Shown here piece by piece: positions 5,425 to 7,549 of a stretch of DNA of 7,549 bases (positions within the stretch are counted from its first letter, which is position 1; every line of letters starts with the position of its first letter). Location: NCBI GenBank assembly GCA_023415035.1, contig JAEZLX010000103.1, positions 1-7,549 of the forward strand, in the 5' to 3' direction. Under the pieces are notes generated by a model, which was not told the origin of the DNA, did not search any database, and saw nothing but the letters and a program-made list of their open reading frames with translations. The DNA comes from Pseudomonadota bacterium (GTDB lineage Bacteria; Pseudomonadota; Gammaproteobacteria; Burkholderiales; Burkholderiaceae_C). The translations under genes were made by a program, and so were the position numbers.

Positions 5425-7110
5425 ATGGACACGCTTCGCCACACCTTCATCGCTGGCCTCTTCCGGCCGGCTACCTCGCTGCTGGTCGTCGTTGCCCTGG
5501 TCGCGGGATGTTCCACGCCCCTGGACGCACGCAAGGACGCCAAGTACCAGTCCTACGCACACGCCGAGGATCGGCCGACCAACCGGCCCGTGCGCTCGCT
5601 GTCGAGCTTTTCCGATTCGCTGATGTGCATGGACCGGCTGTTCCGTGATGCCCAGATACCGACAACGCTGATCACCAGCAAGCAGATCCCCGACTACTCG
5701 GGACGTGTTCCGGTGGCGACCAAGGAGATGATCGTCACCGCCATTTCCCAGATGTCGCGCCTGAGCAATGCGTTCCGGTATGTGGATTTCGAAGTAGACA
5801 TCTCCCGGCAGGATACCGTCCAGAACCTGACGACCCTGCTGCTCAACAACAACCAGATCCAGCTGCAACGCCCAGCGCTCTACGTGTCCGGTGCGACCTC
5901 CTTCCTGGACCAGAACGTCATCAACAACCGGTTCGACATCGGCACGTCCGGCACACGTCTGGAAACCGGCTACAGCCAGGACAAGAGCGCCAACATCATC
6001 GGGCTGGAACTGCATCTGGGCGACTTTCGCACCCGCACGCTGATTCCCGGGCTGGATTCCGCCAACGAGGTCATTGTGGGTTCGGGCGGCCAGGGCCTGG
6101 ATCTGGCCGGCCGCATTTCCGACTACGGTTGGCAGTTCAACGTGGGACGCGATTACACGCAAGGCTCGGGCGCGGCCATGCGCACGCTGGTGGAGCTGGC
6201 GATGATCGAGCTGGCAGGCAAGTGGGCACGCGTGCCCTACTGGCAATGCCTGACGCTGGATCAGACACACCCCGGCTTCCAGCGTCAGCTGCGCGACTGG
6301 TACGACAGCGGTAGCGCCAATGTCCACCAGGTGCTGGTCAAGAAATCGCTCGCGAGCGCGGGCTATCTCAACACGCAGACGATGGATCTGCCCATCAACC
6401 ACCCGACCGTCCGGGCCGCGCTGGCCAAGTTCCAGGCCGACCAAGGCATGGTGGTCACTGGCGAACTCAACTTCGTCACCTACGAGCGGGCGCTGCGCAA
6501 CTACGTGACGGTGGGCGAGAACGGACAGTTCATCCGCATCGGCTGGCTGCCGGATTCGACACAGCCCCCCGTGGCCAGCGTGCAGGACGACCAGGTCACC
6601 AATGCGCCGCTGGGTGCACCACTGGGGGCGGAGGCCGAGCCGCTACGCATGGACATGCAGATCGAGAACCTGGTGGCGGACAAGACCGTGTTTGAACAGG
6701 GCACGCAGATCTTCATGTCCGTCACGGTGTCCCGAAACGCGCACCTGTATTGCTTCCTGGAGACGGCGCAAGGTGGCCTGATGCAGCTGCTGCCCAACCC
6801 GACCAACAGCAGCACGCAAGTCTCGGCCCAGCAAGCCGTCCGGATCCCGGACTGGATGGTGCCCAATCCGGGTTTCGTGCTCGACGCCGGCATGCCAGGT
6901 ATGGAATCCGTGATGTGTATCGCCACCGACGCCGACGTGCGCGTCAGGCTTCCTGACAGTCTGCAAGGCCCCGGCCTGCAACCGATCCAGGGCATGACCG
7001 GCATGCAGAGCGTTCGCGATGCGTTCCGCGAGGCTGCGGGCGACCAGGGCTTCACGGAGCAAACCATGAGCTGGCGTGTGCTCCCGCGGCGCGCGGCCGC
7101 CAGCCGCTGA
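5425..7110 (+). CDS. CsgG-like outer-membrane lipoprotein with PG-binding-like and DUF4384-like domains
   Basis: A 561-residue lipoprotein. Its signal peptide ends in lipobox VAGC (Cys29) with Ser at +2, favouring outer-membrane sorting. Residues about 60-268 resemble CsgG, the nonameric curli secretion channel: AISQMSRLSNAFRYVDFEVD (106-125), the strand ALYVSGATSF (151-160), the beta-hairpin region ANIIGLELHLGDFRTRTLIP (189-208) continuing to EVIVGSGGQ, and the C-terminal helix AAMRTLVELAMIELAGKW. Residues about 312-360 (GYLNTQTMDLPINHPTVRAA, then FQADQGMVVTGELNFVTYE) resemble a peptidoglycan_binding_1 unit. Residues about 408-512 match the DUF4384 pattern: FEQGTQIFMSVTVSRNAHLY, GGLMQLLPNP, then IPDW and GMESVMCIAT. 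CsgG itself has only about 277 residues and lacks the last two parts. The gene lies 35 bases after the previous stop with a weak purine-rich site (AAGAAAG). Predicted role: fibre export with wall anchoring. The CsgG part is the firmest call. Confidence 0.83.
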   Translation: MDTLRHTFIAGLFRPATSLLVVVALVAGCSTPLDARKDAKYQSYAHAEDRPTNRPVRSLSSFSDSLMCMDRLFRDAQIPTTLITSKQIPDYSGRVPVATKEMIVTAISQMSRLSNAFRYVDFEVDISRQDTVQNLTTLLLNNNQIQLQRPALYVSGATSFLDQNVINNRFDIGTSGTRLETGYSQDKSANIIGLELHLGDFRTRTLIPGLDSANEVIVGSGGQGLDLAGRISDYGWQFNVGRDYTQGSGAAMRTLVELAMIELAGKWARVPYWQCLTLDQTHPGFQRQLRDWYDSGSANVHQVLVKKSLASAGYLNTQTMDLPINHPTVRAALAKFQADQGMVVTGELNFVTYERALRNYVTVGENGQFIRIGWLPDSTQPPVASVQDDQVTNAPLGAPLGAEAEPLRMDMQIENLVADKTVFEQGTQIFMSVTVSRNAHLYCFLETAQGGLMQLLPNPTNSSTQVSAQQAVRIPDWMVPNPGFVLDAGMPGMESVMCIATDADVRVRLPDSLQGPGLQPIQGMTGMQSVRDAFREAAGDQGFTEQTMSWRVLPRRAAASR

Positions 7111-7132
7111 CCGACAGCACGGCGAACAGATC

Positions 7133-7549
7133 ATGGGCCCGATGCGCCACCACCTTGCCTGCTGGGCATGCGCCACCGTCATGCCGATGGCAAGCACCTT
7201 CGCGGCCGGCCCGATGCCCACGGAACCCATCCAGGCAGCCCCGCTGCAGCCCGATGCACCGCAACTGGAGGCCCCCGCGCCACTCCCGCCGCGCGTATCC
7301 CGCGACCGGCCGGAGGTGTTGCGTGTGGCACCGATCTCCGATCCGTGGGCCATCGCGGAGATCGAAAGGCTGAAGACGCTCGCCCTGCGCAACGACCTGG
7401 GCACATCGTCGCAGCGGGCGCGCACGCAACGCCGACGCTCGGCGGCCGAGGCGTCCTGGTGGCTGGGCCTGATCCACTTCCATGGCGCAGGCGTGGCGCA
7501 AGATCCCATCCAGGCGCGCCAGTGGTTCGAGCGCGCCCGGGTGCTGGGG
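7133..7549 (+). CDS. Secreted Sel1-repeat protein, N-terminal part
   Basis: The frame is open from the ATG at 7133 to the window end: 139 residues, no stop. The N-terminus looks like a short signal peptide (HHLACWACATVMPMASTFAA, 6-25), followed by a Pro/Ala-rich linker (26-55) and a charged, Arg-rich helical region (about 68-104). It ends in what looks like a Sel1-type helical repeat: AEASWWLGLIHFHGAGVAQD, then QARQWFERARVLG (residues about 105-139), with the LGxxHxxGxGVxxDxxxAxxWFxxA pattern. Sel1 repeats form alpha-solenoids that mediate protein-protein contacts, so more repeats are expected beyond the edge. It starts 22 bases after the CsgG-like stop in the same direction, so it is probably cotranscribed and may be a periplasmic partner of the exporter. 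The start could also be the ATG at 7142; neither has a clear Shine-Dalgarno. Confidence 0.75.
   Translation, partial: MGPMRHHLACWACATVMPMASTFAAGPMPTEPIQAAPLQPDAPQLEAPAPLPPRVSRDRPEVLRVAPISDPWAIAEIERLKTLALRNDLGTSSQRARTQRRRSAAEASWWLGLIHFHGAGVAQDPIQARQWFERARVLG

Noticed and set aside
5407..6444. Long minus-strand open frame (345 codons) inside the CsgG-like gene
   Set aside because: It is antisense to a gene with a lipobox and recognisable domains. The product is Gly/Arg/His/Val-rich without domain features, as expected for a shadow frame in GC-rich DNA.
6643..7509. Minus-strand open frame (288 codons) over the end of the CsgG-like gene and the Sel1 gene
   Set aside because: It runs antisense to DUF4384-like and Sel1-like coding. 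The composition is Ala/Gly/Arg/His-rich with no motifs.
1..7549. CRISPR array, tRNA, rRNA, insertion sequence or attachment site
   Set aside because: I saw no spaced direct-repeat array, cloverleaf, transposase-like protein or terminal inverted repeats.

Overview
The window is GC-rich (clearly above 60% in coding parts), has strong third-position G/C bias and carries Gram-negative hallmarks: an outer-membrane-type lipoprotein, a Bcr/CflA efflux pump and a NarL-type two-component pair. A proteobacterium fits best. Betaproteobacteria (Burkholderiales) is my best guess from composition and gene style, but nothing here fixes the taxon.

Left part (1-3875). The 3' half of a DUF72 (YecE-like) gene runs rightwards and overlaps, tail to tail, the end of a leftward block. 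That block is transcribed in the order response regulator (3875-3105), membrane histidine kinase (3083-1638), Bcr/CflA-type MFS transporter (1590-373). Regulator and kinase lie in one reading frame, separated by a single TGA and seven codons, so they are certainly coupled. The transporter follows the kinase by 47 bases.

Middle (3876-4366). A 491-base divergent intergenic region without a convincing gene. Its centre is AT-rich (about 34% GC over 4021-4140). It holds a CRP/FNR-like palindrome, five copies of the pentamer GTCAC/GTGAC (two pairs exactly 21 bp apart), and overlapping alternative hairpins just upstream of the first rightward gene.

Right part (4367-7549). A rightward operon that looks like a non-canonical curli/functional-amyloid system. 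It encodes a small secreted protein with three N/S/Q-rich curlin-like repeats, capped at both ends by a CxxC motif. A strong intrinsic terminator follows. Next come a 144-residue secreted protein of unknown family, a 561-residue lipoprotein joining a CsgG-like domain to a peptidoglycan-binding-like segment and a DUF4384-like domain, and the start of a secreted Sel1-repeat protein cut by the window edge.

Working model (inference): the two-component system, placed like csgD relative to csgBA, controls a cell-surface fibre operon. The repeat protein is the fibre subunit, the CsgG-like lipoprotein its outer-membrane exporter with a built-in cell-wall anchor, and the 144-residue and Sel1 proteins are accessory factors. 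The mid-operon terminator would allow much more subunit than exporter. The transporter and DUF72 genes look like unrelated neighbours.
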